NCBI RefSeq assembly: GCF_004801855.1 | Contig: NZ_SSTC01000010.1 | Location: 1 to 64,000, forward strand | Origin: Pseudomonas sp. A-1 | GTDB taxonomy: Bacteria > Pseudomonadota > Gammaproteobacteria > Pseudomonadales > Pseudomonadaceae | DNA length: 64,000 nucleotides | Reading direction: 5' to 3' | Shown: positions 10,058 through 19,001 of the stretch, piece by piece | Layout: every line of letters begins with the position of its first letter | Position numbering within the stretch: position 1 is the first letter of the stretch | Notes under the pieces: model-generated | Database searches by the model: none | The model's input: the letters and a program-made list of their open reading frames with translations, nothing else | Told to the model about the DNA's origin: nothing | Program-made: the position numbers and the translations under genes

Positions 10058-10091
10058 CAGGGCCGGAAGCGGTTTCCCGGTTCCGGCCCTG
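10058..10091. terminator. hairpin between convergent ppiC and the PilT/PilU-type gene
   Basis: Perfect 11-bp stem CAGGGCCGGAA / TTCCGGCCCTG with a 12-nt loop. There is no T-run on the plus side, and a short TTT on the minus side. Confidence 0.6.
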
Positions 10092-10112
10092 CGCTGTCCC
10101 CCCCGCCGCGGC

Positions 10113-11261
10113 TCAGAAGAACTGCGGCTCTTCTTCCTCGTCCGCCGTCGGCGCCAGGCTCCAGGTCGAGGTATCGTCGGGCCTGGCCTGGCTGCCCTCG
10201 CCGTCGCGGTGCAGCTTGAGCTTGAGGCGCACGTTGTTCGCCGAGTCGGCGTTCTTCACCGCTTCCTCCTCGTCGATCGCGCCCTCGTTGACCAGATCGA
10301 TCAGCGCCTGGTCGAAGGTCTGCATGCCCAGCGGCCGCGACTTCTCCATGACCTCCTTGATCAGACTGAACTCGCCGCGCTTGACCAGATCGCGGATGGT
10401 CGCGGTGCCCAGCAGCACCTCCACCGCCGCGCGGCGCTTGCCGTCGACGGTCTTGACCAGGCGCTGGGAAACGAACGCCTTGAGGTTGTTGCCGAGGTCG
10501 TTGAGCAGCTGCGGGCGACGTTCCTCGGGGAAGAAGTTGATGATGCGGTCCAGCGCCTGGTTGGCGTTGTTGGCGTGCAGGGTGGAGATAGCCAGGTGTC
10601 CGGTCTCGGCGAAGGCCAGGGCGTGCTCCATGGTCTCGCGGTCGCGGATCTCGCCGATCAGGATCACGTCCGGCGCCTGGCGCAGGGTGTTCTTCAGCGC
10701 GGCCTGGAAGCTGCGGGTATCCACCCCCACCTCGCGCTGGTTGATGATCGACTTCTTGTGCCGGTGCACGTACTCCACCGGGTCCTCGATGGTGATGATG
10801 TGGCCGCTGTGGTTGCGGTTGCGGTGGTCGATCAGCGCCGCCAGCGAAGTCGACTTGCCCGAGCCGGTACCCCCGACGAACAGCACCAGGCCGCGCTTCT
10901 CGAGGATCACGTCGAGCAGCACCGGCGGCAGTTTGAGATCCTCGAAGCGCGGGATGTCGAGCTTGATGTTGCGCGCGACTATCGACACCTCGTTGCGCTG
11001 CTTGAAGATGTTGACCCGGAAGCGCCCGACGTTGGGCAGCGAGATCGCCAGGTTCATCTCCAGCTCGCGTTCGAAGTCCGCCCGCTGCTCGGCGTCCATC
11101 AGTTCGTGGGCAATCTTCGCCACATCGCCGGGTGCCATCACGTCCTTGTTCAGGGCGCGCAGCACTCCGTTGAACTTGGCGCAGGGCGGCGCGCCGGTCG
11201 ACAGGTAGAGGTCCGATCCATCCTGGCTGGCCAGGATGCGCAGCATTGCCGTGATGTCCAT
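10113..11261 (-). CDS. PilT/PilU-type retraction ATPase
   Basis: A cytoplasmic hexameric AAA-type ATPase of the type IV pilus retraction family, 382 residues from the start chosen here. Motifs are QDGSDLYLSTGAPP near the N terminus, Walker A GGTGSGKST, the Asp box IITIEDPVEY, Walker B APDVILIGEIRDRET, and the His box GHLAISTLHANN. The acidic tail (TADEEEEPQFF) is like that of PilU-type proteins. It stands alone with no other pilus gene nearby, so it is probably an additional PilT/PilU paralogue rather than pilT itself. The frame is open to 11303 with other Met codons; none has a clear ribosome site, and I chose the Met preceding DITAML by family resemblance. Confidence 0.85.
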   Translation of the reverse strand: MDITAMLRILASQDGSDLYLSTGAPPCAKFNGVLRALNKDVMAPGDVAKIAHELMDAEQRADFERELEMNLAISLPNVGRFRVNIFKQRNEVSIVARNIKLDIPRFEDLKLPPVLLDVILEKRGLVLFVGGTGSGKSTSLAALIDHRNRNHSGHIITIEDPVEYVHRHKKSIINQREVGVDTRSFQAALKNTLRQAPDVILIGEIRDRETMEHALAFAETGHLAISTLHANNANQALDRIINFFPEERRPQLLNDLGNNLKAFVSQRLVKTVDGKRRAAVEVLLGTATIRDLVKRGEFSLIKEVMEKSRPLGMQTFDQALIDLVNEGAIDEEEAVKNADSANNVRLKLKLHRDGEGSQARPDDTSTWSLAPTADEEEEPQFF

Positions 11262-11303
11262 CGAGAAAACCGCCATAACCGATTGATCTGAAAAGGCCAT
11301 CAT

Positions 11304-11609
11304 TCTGCATCAAGTGAATGCGTGACTCTCGTCACAGATGTCGGGATTGAGAAGCCGTCGATCCTTTGGCGGTATTCGCCGCCGCCCGCCCCGTGCAGAA
11401 GCCTGCAGACCCTGCAGTCGACAACCTGCCTGTCGAGCCTTCCGCCGCAAGCGGGCAGGTCATGGAAAGCCCGCGCTTGACGGCCTCCCGGAAAAACCGG
11501 AAACCCACTGACCCAGATCAATACCGGGGAAAGTTGGATCCATGCTATGAGTTTGCGCGCGCTGAAAATGCGCCATTCCAACCAGACAAAACAGACGAAA
11601 GGGACTTTT
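11304..11609. other. intergenic region at the left edge of an AT-richer patch
   Basis: About 300 bases without a convincing gene. Base composition falls from the surrounding two-thirds GC to near half GC toward 11500-11600. I see no tRNA, no clear promoter and no direct repeat that I could match to the right side of the patch. Confidence 0.5.
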
Positions 11610-12050
11610 ATGCAATCACTCAGGCACTCGTCAGCCATTGAAATTGCTAAAGAGCTGGATCAATTCAAGCGAAAGTGGAATCGCATCTCACAGATATTTC
11701 AGGAGAACGCCGAACTCTGGCACAAGATTGCACCGCAGCACTTCTCGGGAATGCTCGCCATCACCCCCGCCAAGCCTGGCGATACGCGCCTGTTCGCCAC
11801 CACGCTGGGCAACAAGGAGTTCGCCATCGGGCTGACTTCCAGAGTGCTCAATGGGGATATCTGCGGCCGAATAACCGCCAGCCTCCTCGATCACACCGGC
11901 AAGCCCAAGACCCTCGTCTGCGAGGCATTCATCAATGCGGACGGGCAGATCCTCAGTACCGACGGCGAGAAACTCATCGACATGTACGAGAGTGACTCAC
12001 CCGGATATCGCCTGCTCGCCGAAATCGTCTATAAGGTCATATCCTTCTGA
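11610..12050 (+). CDS. hypothetical protein
   Basis: 146 residues starting MQSLRHSSAIEIAK, preceded by GAAAGGGA at a normal spacing. The first ~45 residues look helical and charged (KELDQFKRKWNRISQIFQE); the remainder alternates hydrophobic and polar residues, as in a small alpha/beta domain. There is no signal peptide or membrane segment. I do not recognise the family. Codon use is clearly less GC-rich than that of neighbouring core genes, which fits horizontal acquisition, and the gene sits in a patch that ends in a recombinase remnant. The good ribosome site and composition argue that it is a real gene. Confidence 0.6.
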   Translation: MQSLRHSSAIEIAKELDQFKRKWNRISQIFQENAELWHKIAPQHFSGMLAITPAKPGDTRLFATTLGNKEFAIGLTSRVLNGDICGRITASLLDHTGKPKTLVCEAFINADGQILSTDGEKLIDMYESDSPGYRLLAEIVYKVISF

Positions 12051-12315
12051 AGATGCCGCGAAGTAGCGCGCCGCTTCTCCTCGGCCGGTCCGGCGAACCG
12101 ATAGACAAGGGATTGCATGTCGGTCATGCGGGCTACTTCATCGATTCGGCAGCAGTCCTTTCTTGCTGAAGGATATCTGGCGAGGTGCCGGCCCGCTCCG
12201 GGCCGCACCCCGCCTTCCCTGCCTCGCCAGCACATCCGGCTCACGCTACCGCTGCGGCGCAGCCTTGTCTGCTCGGACGCCCCCTATCGGCCCGCGTACA
12301 ACTGCCGATGCACCT

Positions 12316-12666
12316 GTGCGACAATTGCGGCATATCAGCCATGCGCAGTACAGCGGGACGGCCGCAGCGACGACGGCTGCAGTGGGCGCCGGTGCCGTTG
12401 TCGGATCAGCTTTCGCTGACGACACCCCAAGCCCGTCCCCTGGCACTGCTACTCTGGCCATCGAACAGCTTCGGACTGCCAATGCGCTGACCGATGCCGC
12501 CTATGGCATGGATCTTCCATCGCAGAGCGCTGGAAGAATTCGGCGACTCAAGATGAATGAGCTGGTCACGATCCATGAGGCTCTCGGCGACTGGGTGCGG
12601 ATCTCGCCGTCCACCACCGCTGAGGAGCGGATCATGAAGGCATACATCTCGATCATTTCGCCGTAA
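12316..12666 (+). CDS. possible small exported SH3-like protein
   Basis: A 116-residue frame if started at GTG 12316 (the frame is open back to 12163). From there it reads as a plausible signal peptide: a basic start, an Ala/Gly/Val-rich core, and a cleavage-like AFA before DDTPSPSPG. The C-terminal half (RIRRLKMNELVTIHEALGDW, then VRISPS) resembles bacterial SH3 repeats, which have a turn followed by GDWVRI. The start lacks a good ribosome site, and the resemblance is by eye only, so both gene and function are uncertain. It lies in the AT-richer patch, 39 bp before the next small gene. Confidence 0.35.
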   Translation: MRQLRHISHAQYSGTAAATTAAVGAGAVVGSAFADDTPSPSPGTATLAIEQLRTANALTDAAYGMDLPSQSAGRIRRLKMNELVTIHEALGDWVRISPSTTAEERIMKAYISIISP

Positions 12667-12705
12667 CGCAAGCTGGCCGCAGCCACTACTCAAGGAAGAG
12701 CACAA

Positions 12706-12954
12706 ATGTCCAACCACACCGAAGACCTCGCCCCACTTCTCCTGGACCTTCATGCCCAGATCGTAGGGATGCGCAACGTCCTACATGTCCTCATCGAAAC
12801 CCATCCTGATCGCCAGAAGGTCGATGCCCTCCTGGCAGATTACCGGCTTCGCATTGAGGCCGTGCTGGGCCCATCAGTCGCCTCGGATGCGGTTATTGAG
12901 ACCTGCCTGGGTCTAGTTGACGCAATGCGCGCATCTGCCCAGAAAACTCCCTGA
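12706..12954 (+). CDS. hypothetical small protein
   Basis: 82 residues (MSNHTEDLAPLLLDLHAQ at the start) with a strong AAGGAAGAG ribosome site. The sequence looks fully helical with heptad-like Leu/Val spacing and no membrane segment, suggesting a small coiled-coil or helical-bundle protein. Family not recognised. Its 3' end overlaps the convergent gene at 12893-13090 by 62 bp. Composition is like the rest of the patch. Confidence 0.55.
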   Translation: MSNHTEDLAPLLLDLHAQIVGMRNVLHVLIETHPDRQKVDALLADYRLRIEAVLGPSVASDAVIETCLGLVDAMRASAQKTP

Positions 12955-13090
12955 GCTTCACGGCATCGTGTTCGGCTGACGCCTGCTCACGAGCCTCGAT
13001 CATGGGCAGCAGCCTTTCGAAAAGGCGCTCGAGGAACGCCTTGTTCTCCAGCAGGCTGTCCAGATCGATACCGGAATGATCGTTGCTCAT
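12893..13090 (-). CDS. hypothetical small helical protein
   Basis: 65 residues beginning MSNDHSGIDLDSLLENKAF, with a very good ribosome site (GAGGTGGAG) just before ATG 13090 on the minus strand. It is strongly amphipathic and charged (FLERLFERLLPMIEAREQAS), without membrane segments. It overlaps the end of the plus-strand gene 12706-12954 tail to tail. Function not recognised. Confidence 0.5.
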   Translation of the reverse strand: MSNDHSGIDLDSLLENKAFLERLFERLLPMIEAREQASAEHDAVKLREFSGQMRALRQLDPGRSQ

Positions 13091-13380
13091 ACTCCACCTC
13101 GATTGGTTGGCAGTTCATCCCGCCGACGCTATGTGACTTGCGCCGGCGGGCAAGGCTGGACCACTCCGCCTGCGCCTCCCTCGCTCCCCTGAAGCGCCGT
13201 GAGTCGCACTCTGCACTGGTCCACGCCACTCGGGCAATACCTGCAGCAACACATCGATAGGTTTGAGAATCCATGATCTACGTCAGCATCACGCCAACGG
13301 ATATCGTGACATAGTTCTTGGTTGCGAACGGATGTTCGTCACGCTTCATGAATCCCGCAAATGGAACTTCAGGGACTACC

Positions 13381-13602
13381 ATGCTGAGCAATAACACCAG
13401 GAAAACCGAAACGCAGTCACCCTCTACCCAGCACTCTTCCTCGCTGCTCAAGCGATGGAAGTGGGCATACCGCAAGATCCGCAGCCTTGGCTGCCGCAGC
13501 GCATCGTCAGCCTGGCATGCGACCCGCTTCGCACTCTTCGGCAGCAGCGGGCGATTCTTCAGCTCTCGAGGATGGACCAAATTGAAGGTGTCCAGCGACT
13601 GA
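13381..13602 (+). CDS. doubtful small basic protein
   Basis: A 73-residue frame starting MLSNNTRKTETQSPS with CAGGGA 7 bp upstream. It is rich in Ser, Arg and Trp, and no domain is recognised. The opposite strand has a comparable open frame (13278-13580), so neither is certain. I list it because of the ribosome site and the otherwise empty region. Confidence 0.25.
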   Translation: MLSNNTRKTETQSPSTQHSSSLLKRWKWAYRKIRSLGCRSASSAWHATRFALFGSSGRFFSSRGWTKLKVSSD

Positions 13603-13918
13603 CTGCGCTCACCGCGCCTCTACACGACTCATATCAGAAGACATTCACCGATCAGTTCGTTACGACGATAACGAGGTCCTTGTATGTCACTTCATGCCCC
13701 GCCATCGTGCGGGGCCTTTTTTGCCCGAACTTGGGGCGTCACCCTTCGCCCTGCAGCTCTTCGCCGGCGCCGAAATCAGGCCCCGGCATATCGCCCGCGG
13801 CCCTGCCTATCCTCCCCCAGCCATCGCATCGCCAGCAGGAGACTTCCCGCGCTCAAGGTCGACAGCAGCGCCATCCTCATGGTGCTCAGCATGGTTGCCG
13901 TCGCTCCCCAGCCGCTAG
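13603..13918. other. gene-poor stretch before the recombinase remnant
   Basis: About 316 bases with no convincing gene. It contains one intrinsic terminator (13696-13722). From about 13720 on the composition returns to high GC. Frames here are disrupted by stops, including a TAG at 13916 directly ahead of the recombinase fragment. Confidence 0.5.
13696..13722 (+). terminator. strong rho-independent terminator
   Basis: GCCCCGC / GCGGGGC stem with a 6-nt loop followed by CTTTTTT. No recognised gene ends just before it, so it may end a small RNA or a decayed gene. Confidence 0.7.
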
Positions 13919-14313
13919 CCGGAGCGCGACCTGGCGTTCCCGGAGTCGCGCTACGCCTTCCCGCCCGCGAAGATCGCCGAGCTCATCACCCAGTCGTCGA
14001 CGACTGATCGCTATTTCAAGCAGGCTCTGGCCAAATTAGGGATTCGGGACCGACCGCAGTACAATGCTCGCCACACCTACGCGACCATGTGCCTGATGAG
14101 CGGGATGAGCCCCGCGTTCATCGTGTTCCAGCTCGGGCACAGCGTCCAGATGCTGCTGTCCACCTACGCCCACTGGATCGACTCCACGACCGACTGGCAT
14201 GAGCTCGACAAGCTCGATACGGAACCGGCCAAGCCCACTGATAAAGCGCCGGATGGTACGAAAGTGGTACAGCTCACAACGACACCCAGCTACAACCCGC
14301 GAGATAGAGCCTC

Positions 14314-14317
<4 letters not shown>
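13919..14317 (+). pseudogene. tyrosine recombinase (integrase), C-terminal remnant
   Basis: An open frame of 132 codons without a usable start, bounded upstream by a TAG at 13916. It carries the C-terminal catalytic half of a phage-type integrase: YNARHTYATM (box II Arg-His), then VFQLGHS (LGH box), then STYAHWID with the nucleophile Tyr. The N-terminal half, including the first catalytic Arg, is missing, so it is a decayed integrase. The tail [10 protein letters not shown] ends in TGA 14315-14317, which overlaps the TTG start codon of ybiT. This places the element's right junction at or very near the ybiT start. Confidence 0.85.
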
Positions 14318-15903
<1,586 letters not shown>

Positions 15904-15916
15904 TCTGCCCCCGATG

Positions 15917-15946
15917 AAAAACGCCCCGCACTTGCGGGGCGTTTTT
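15917..15946. terminator. bidirectional terminator between ybiT and uppP
   Basis: AAAAACGCCCCGC / GCGGGGCGTTTTT, a perfect 13-bp stem with a short 4-nt loop, between convergent genes. Confidence 0.88.
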
Positions 15947-15962
15947 CATTCTGAACGCTCGC

Positions 15963-16796
15963 TCAGCCCTGCGCCGTGCTCCAGTCGATCATGCCCAGCT
16001 GCCAGGTGGCGAGGATCAGCAGGCCGAAACCGATGCGGTACCAGGCGAATACCGCATAGCTGTGGTTGGCGATGAACTTGAGCAACGCCCGCACCGCCAG
16101 CATGGCGAAGATGAACGAGGTGACGAAGCCGAGGGCGAACACCGGCAGGTCGCCGCCGTTCTCGAACAGGGCGCGATGCTTGTAGCCGGAATAGACCGCG
16201 GCACCGACCATGGTCGGCATGGCGAGGAAGAAGGAGAACTCGGTGGCCGCCTTGCGCGACAGGCCGAAGATCAGCCCGCCGATGATGGTCGAGGCCGAGC
16301 GCGAGGTGCCGGGGATCATCGCCAGGCACTGGGCGCAGCCGATCTTCAGGGCATGCTTCCAGCTCATGTCGTCCACCGCATGCACCTCGATGGCATGCTG
16401 ACGCTTCTCGGCCCACAGCATGACCAGCCCGCCGATGACCAGCGCGCTGGCCACGGTGATCGGGTTGAACAGCCAGTGTTCGATCAGGTCGGCGAAGGCC
16501 ACGCCGAGGATCACCGCCGGGAAGAAGGCGATCAGCAGGTTGCAGGTGAACCGCTGCGCCTGGCGCTCGCGCGGCAGGCCGAGCACCACGTCGAAGATGC
16601 GCTGGCGGAACTCCCAGACCACGGCGAGGATCGCGCCGAGCTGGATGATGATGTTGAACGCCTTGGCGCGGTCGCCGCCGAAGCCGATCAGGTCCGCGAC
16701 TATGATCTGGTGACCGGTGCTGGAGATCGGCAGGAACTCGGTCAGTCCCTCGACGATTCCCAGGATCAGCGCCTGGATGGCGGTCCACAATTCCAT
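15963..16796 (-). CDS. uppP: undecaprenyl-diphosphate phosphatase
   Basis: An integral membrane enzyme (BacA/UppP family) that dephosphorylates undecaprenyl diphosphate to recycle the lipid carrier for peptidoglycan; it also confers bacitracin resistance in known cases. It has 277 residues and about eight hydrophobic segments. Both catalytic motifs are present: [14 protein letters not shown] near residue 16 and PGTSRSAST near residue 172. GGGAG precedes ATG 16796; upstream in-frame codons to 16874 lack similarity. Confidence 0.95.
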   Translation of the reverse strand: MELWTAIQALILGIVEGLTEFLPISSTGHQIIVADLIGFGGDRAKAFNIIIQLGAILAVVWEFRQRIFDVVLGLPRERQAQRFTCNLLIAFFPAVILGVAFADLIEHWLFNPITVASALVIGGLVMLWAEKRQHAIEVHAVDDMSWKHALKIGCAQCLAMIPGTSRSASTIIGGLIFGLSRKAATEFSFFLAMPTMVGAAVYSGYKHRALFENGGDLPVFALGFVTSFIFAMLAVRALLKFIANHSYAVFAWYRIGFGLLILATWQLGMIDWSTAQG

Positions 16797-17120
16797 GCAA
16801 GAACTCCCGTCACGCGCCCCTGGCGCGTCCATTTCCGTGATTGATAGCTGCCTGGCCGCAGCCCTGCGCTGCATGGCTGACGGCCGGGCGGCATCCTACC
16901 AGAGCGCGATCCGGGGTGCAGGTTCCGGCATCGCGCATTGACCGGAATCAAGGCGAAGTAGCACTTTGCCACTCCGCCCTCGCAGATGACCGACGTCCGT
17001 CGCAAATCCGCGCAGCGCATCTGGTCTGCCGATATCCTGCCTGCGCATACTGCGCCCCCGAACCCACGCCCGCCCCGGGCAGCATCCCCTCGTCATGGTG
17101 TCATCGCAGTGACTACATTC

Positions 17121-17723
17121 ATGAGCCCCAAGGGAATCGACCTGAGCAGGAAGCCGAACCCCGACCTGATCTGGGATCTTGACGGACTACACGACCGCGC
17201 CCAGGCGGAGCGCCTGATCCGGCTGTTCGAGAACCGCCTGTGCATCCATGCCGGCTCGGTGAACCAGCTGTACACCGACTACAGCCTGTACTTCCCCGCC
17301 GGTGGCAGCCACAAGATGGTGGTCCAGCCCAGCACCCACGCCATCCTCGACACGATCCACCACATTTCACCGCTGGCGGTGGTCAAGACCGGCCTGTGCG
17401 TGCTGCCGGGGCACTTCCAGAACCAGCGGGGCCTGCTGCTGGCCCTCATGGGCAGCAACGGCGAACCGCTGCAGGCGCGCCCGCTCAAGAGCGCCCTGGC
17501 CCTGATCATCAGCAGGCTCAAGGCCCGCGGCGAGGCTTTCCTGCCGGTACTGGTCAAGGGCGACCTGCGCGAACTCGACCAGCGCATCCCCTGCCTGCAC
17601 CTGCACCGCCTGCAGCTGTGCGACCTGCCGCACCTGTCGGCCTTCGAGCGCAACGAACTGCAACGGACCGTGACCGACAAGCTGCTGAAGCTCTGCCGCG
17701 AGGCCGACCAGTTGAGCTGCTGA
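17121..17723 (+). CDS. hypothetical protein
   Basis: About 200 residues from ATG 17121; GTG 17109 and an ATG at 16986 are in-frame alternatives, and none has an obvious ribosome site. It is soluble, with no signal peptide. A conspicuous central part reads YSLYFPAGGSHKMVVQPS and later CLHLHRLQLCDLPHLS. I do not recognise the family. Codon use is typical of the genome, which supports a real gene. It is convergent with the DUF3429 gene, with only 5 bp between the stops. Confidence 0.65.
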   Translation: MSPKGIDLSRKPNPDLIWDLDGLHDRAQAERLIRLFENRLCIHAGSVNQLYTDYSLYFPAGGSHKMVVQPSTHAILDTIHHISPLAVVKTGLCVLPGHFQNQRGLLLALMGSNGEPLQARPLKSALALIISRLKARGEAFLPVLVKGDLRELDQRIPCLHLHRLQLCDLPHLSAFERNELQRTVTDKLLKLCREADQLSC

Positions 17724-17728
17724 GCGGC

Positions 17729-18196
17729 TCAGGCCAGCAGCACACCGCCCCAGGCCACCAGCAGGCTGATGCTGACCGCCACGGTCAGCGGCTTGCGCAA
17801 CGGCTTGTACCAGATCGGCGCCAGCCCCAGGCGCACGGCACGCAGGTCGGCCAGGTACAGGCCGATGAAGGCCAGGATGAACACGGGAATCGCCAGCGCC
17901 ACCGGCATGCCGAAGGAAACCGCCGCCCAGCCGATCAGCGGCGGTATCACCGACAGGCCCAGCTGCATCTGGGCATTCAGGCTGTCTTCCTCGGCGCGCA
18001 TCGCCAGGCCCCAGTGGATGGCTCCCATGAAGGCCAGGATCACTGCCGAGTAGTCGAGCAGCGCGGTCAGTACCAGCGGGCGCCAGCCGACCGGGGTGAG
18101 CCAGATGCCCAGGGCGCCGCTGATGAACGGGATCAGCCCGGCCAGGCCGAGCAGCCAGGCCAGATGCGGGGGGCGGGTGGCAGTGAAGGGATGCAT
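17729..18196 (-). CDS. DUF3429 family membrane protein
   Basis: 155 residues with four to five hydrophobic helices (starting LAWLLGLAGLIPFISGALG) and the pattern LLDYSAVILAFMGAIHWGLAM that marks DUF3429. The role of this inner-membrane family is unknown. A clear AAGGAG precedes ATG 18196. It is divergent from fapA, and one of the three palindromes of the fap control region lies 54 bp upstream of this start, so shared regulation is possible. Confidence 0.85.
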   Translation of the reverse strand: MHPFTATRPPHLAWLLGLAGLIPFISGALGIWLTPVGWRPLVLTALLDYSAVILAFMGAIHWGLAMRAEEDSLNAQMQLGLSVIPPLIGWAAVSFGMPVALAIPVFILAFIGLYLADLRAVRLGLAPIWYKPLRKPLTVAVSISLLVAWGGVLLA

Positions 18197-18249
18197 GTTT
18201 TCTCCTTGCGCTCGGCGAATGGCTGGCATGCCGCTGCAACAGCGGACTG

Positions 18250-18267
18250 TGTTGCACGCATGATACA
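18250..18267. promoter_or_regulatory. palindromic site 1 upstream of fap
   Basis: TGTTGCA-CGCA-TGATACA. Its reverse complement matches site 2 in all 14 arm positions (TGTATCA-N4-TGCAACA), so sites 1 and 2 are the same sequence in opposite orientation. Probable enhancer-binding-protein site; inference from repetition and position. Confidence 0.6.
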
Positions 18268-18322
18268 GATCGGGGCCGGCAAATAGCGCGTTCCTGCGGC
18301 CCGGCCGCCCTTGCGGGGGGAC

Positions 18323-18340
18323 TGTATCAATCCTGCAACA
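18323..18340. promoter_or_regulatory. palindromic site 2 upstream of fap
   Basis: TGTATCA-ATCC-TGCAACA, centred about 73 bp from site 1 and about 155 bp upstream of the sigma-54 promoter, the usual distance for an upstream activator site. Confidence 0.6.
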
Positions 18341-18401
18341 CCCGCAATTTCCCTGCAGGCCGCGGATTTGCTGGCCCCGAGACCTGAGCGGCTCATTCGG
18401 G

Positions 18402-18419
18402 TGTTTCAGCGGGTTAACA
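18402..18419. promoter_or_regulatory. palindromic site 3 upstream of fap (weaker)
   Basis: TGTTTCA-GCGG-GTTAACA keeps the outer bases and 7-4-7 layout of sites 1 and 2 (approximate half-site TGTTNCA). It is centred about 79 bp from site 2. Confidence 0.45.
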
Positions 18420-18482
18420 CCTTTCCCCGCCGGTTTCCCGCCGTATCCGCCAAGCCACTGATCTGATTGGGTTTTCGAGAAC

Positions 18483-18497
18483 TGGCACGACACCTGC
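18483..18497 (+). promoter_or_regulatory. sigma-54 (RpoN) promoter of the fap operon
   Basis: TGGCACGACACCTGC matches the -24/-12 consensus TGGCACG-N4-TTGC except for one base of the -12 element, with the correct GG-to-GC spacing. The predicted transcript would start about 12 bp downstream and give a leader of roughly 36 bases before fapA. Confidence 0.8.
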
Positions 18498-18544
18498 GAT
18501 ACAGACAGCACGCAACAGGGTCTGAACGTGCAGGAAACGCTGCC

Positions 18545-19000
18545 ATGGATCGAAAAGCTTCAAGGATCTCTCGCTCGGCAATGCTGCTGACGATCGCACT
18601 GACAGGTGCAGGAACAGTCACTCCTGCGCTCAGCGCCGACGGTGTCATCGTCATCACCCGCGACGTGCAGCCGCGGGTCGCAACCCGAGCCCCGCTGGCT
18701 CCCGATCCGAATCCGAACACGGTCAGCGCCAAGGCAGCCATGGGCAATCGCACCATGGCCGCGACCGAGCTGAGCGATGGCGACTTCGCCAGCATCTCCA
18801 GCGGTGCGGGCCTGCAGCGCCAGGCGATGCCGAGCGGTCAGCTCCCCGGCCTCGGCGCATCGAGCGGCGAAGCCGGCCGGGGCCTGCCCAACATGCGGGC
18901 GGGTCACTCGGGGGGCGTCGGCGCCAGCATCTCCAACCAGGTCAACCGCAGTCTGCAGCAGGGCCTGGCCCCACTGAAAGCCATCACCGGAGATCGCTGA
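18545..19000 (+). CDS. fapA: functional amyloid system protein FapA
   Basis: First gene of the fap operon, 151 residues. A signal peptide ends about residue 30 (VTPALSA before DGVIV). The mature part is low in hydrophobics and rich in Gly, Ala, Ser and Arg, with a C-terminal segment SNQVNRSLQQGLAPL that echoes the Asn/Gln pattern of Fap repeats. FapA is a periplasmic protein thought to influence the FapB/FapC ratio in the fibril, perhaps as a chaperone. AGGAAA lies before ATG 18545. fapB starts 1 bp after the fapA stop. Confidence 0.88.
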   Translation: MDRKASRISRSAMLLTIALTGAGTVTPALSADGVIVITRDVQPRVATRAPLAPDPNPNTVSAKAAMGNRTMAATELSDGDFASISSGAGLQRQAMPSGQLPGLGASSGEAGRGLPNMRAGHSGGVGASISNQVNRSLQQGLAPLKAITGDR

Positions 19001-19001
19001 C

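Noticed and set aside
13455-14039. Plus-strand 194-codon frame across the island and integrase region
   Set aside because: It is out of frame with the integrase motifs, has a Ser/Arg/Pro-rich random-looking product, and no ribosome site.
11304-14313. tRNA gene as the integration target of the island
   Set aside because: I found no cloverleaf or T-loop consensus (GTTCRANNC in a stem) at either edge.
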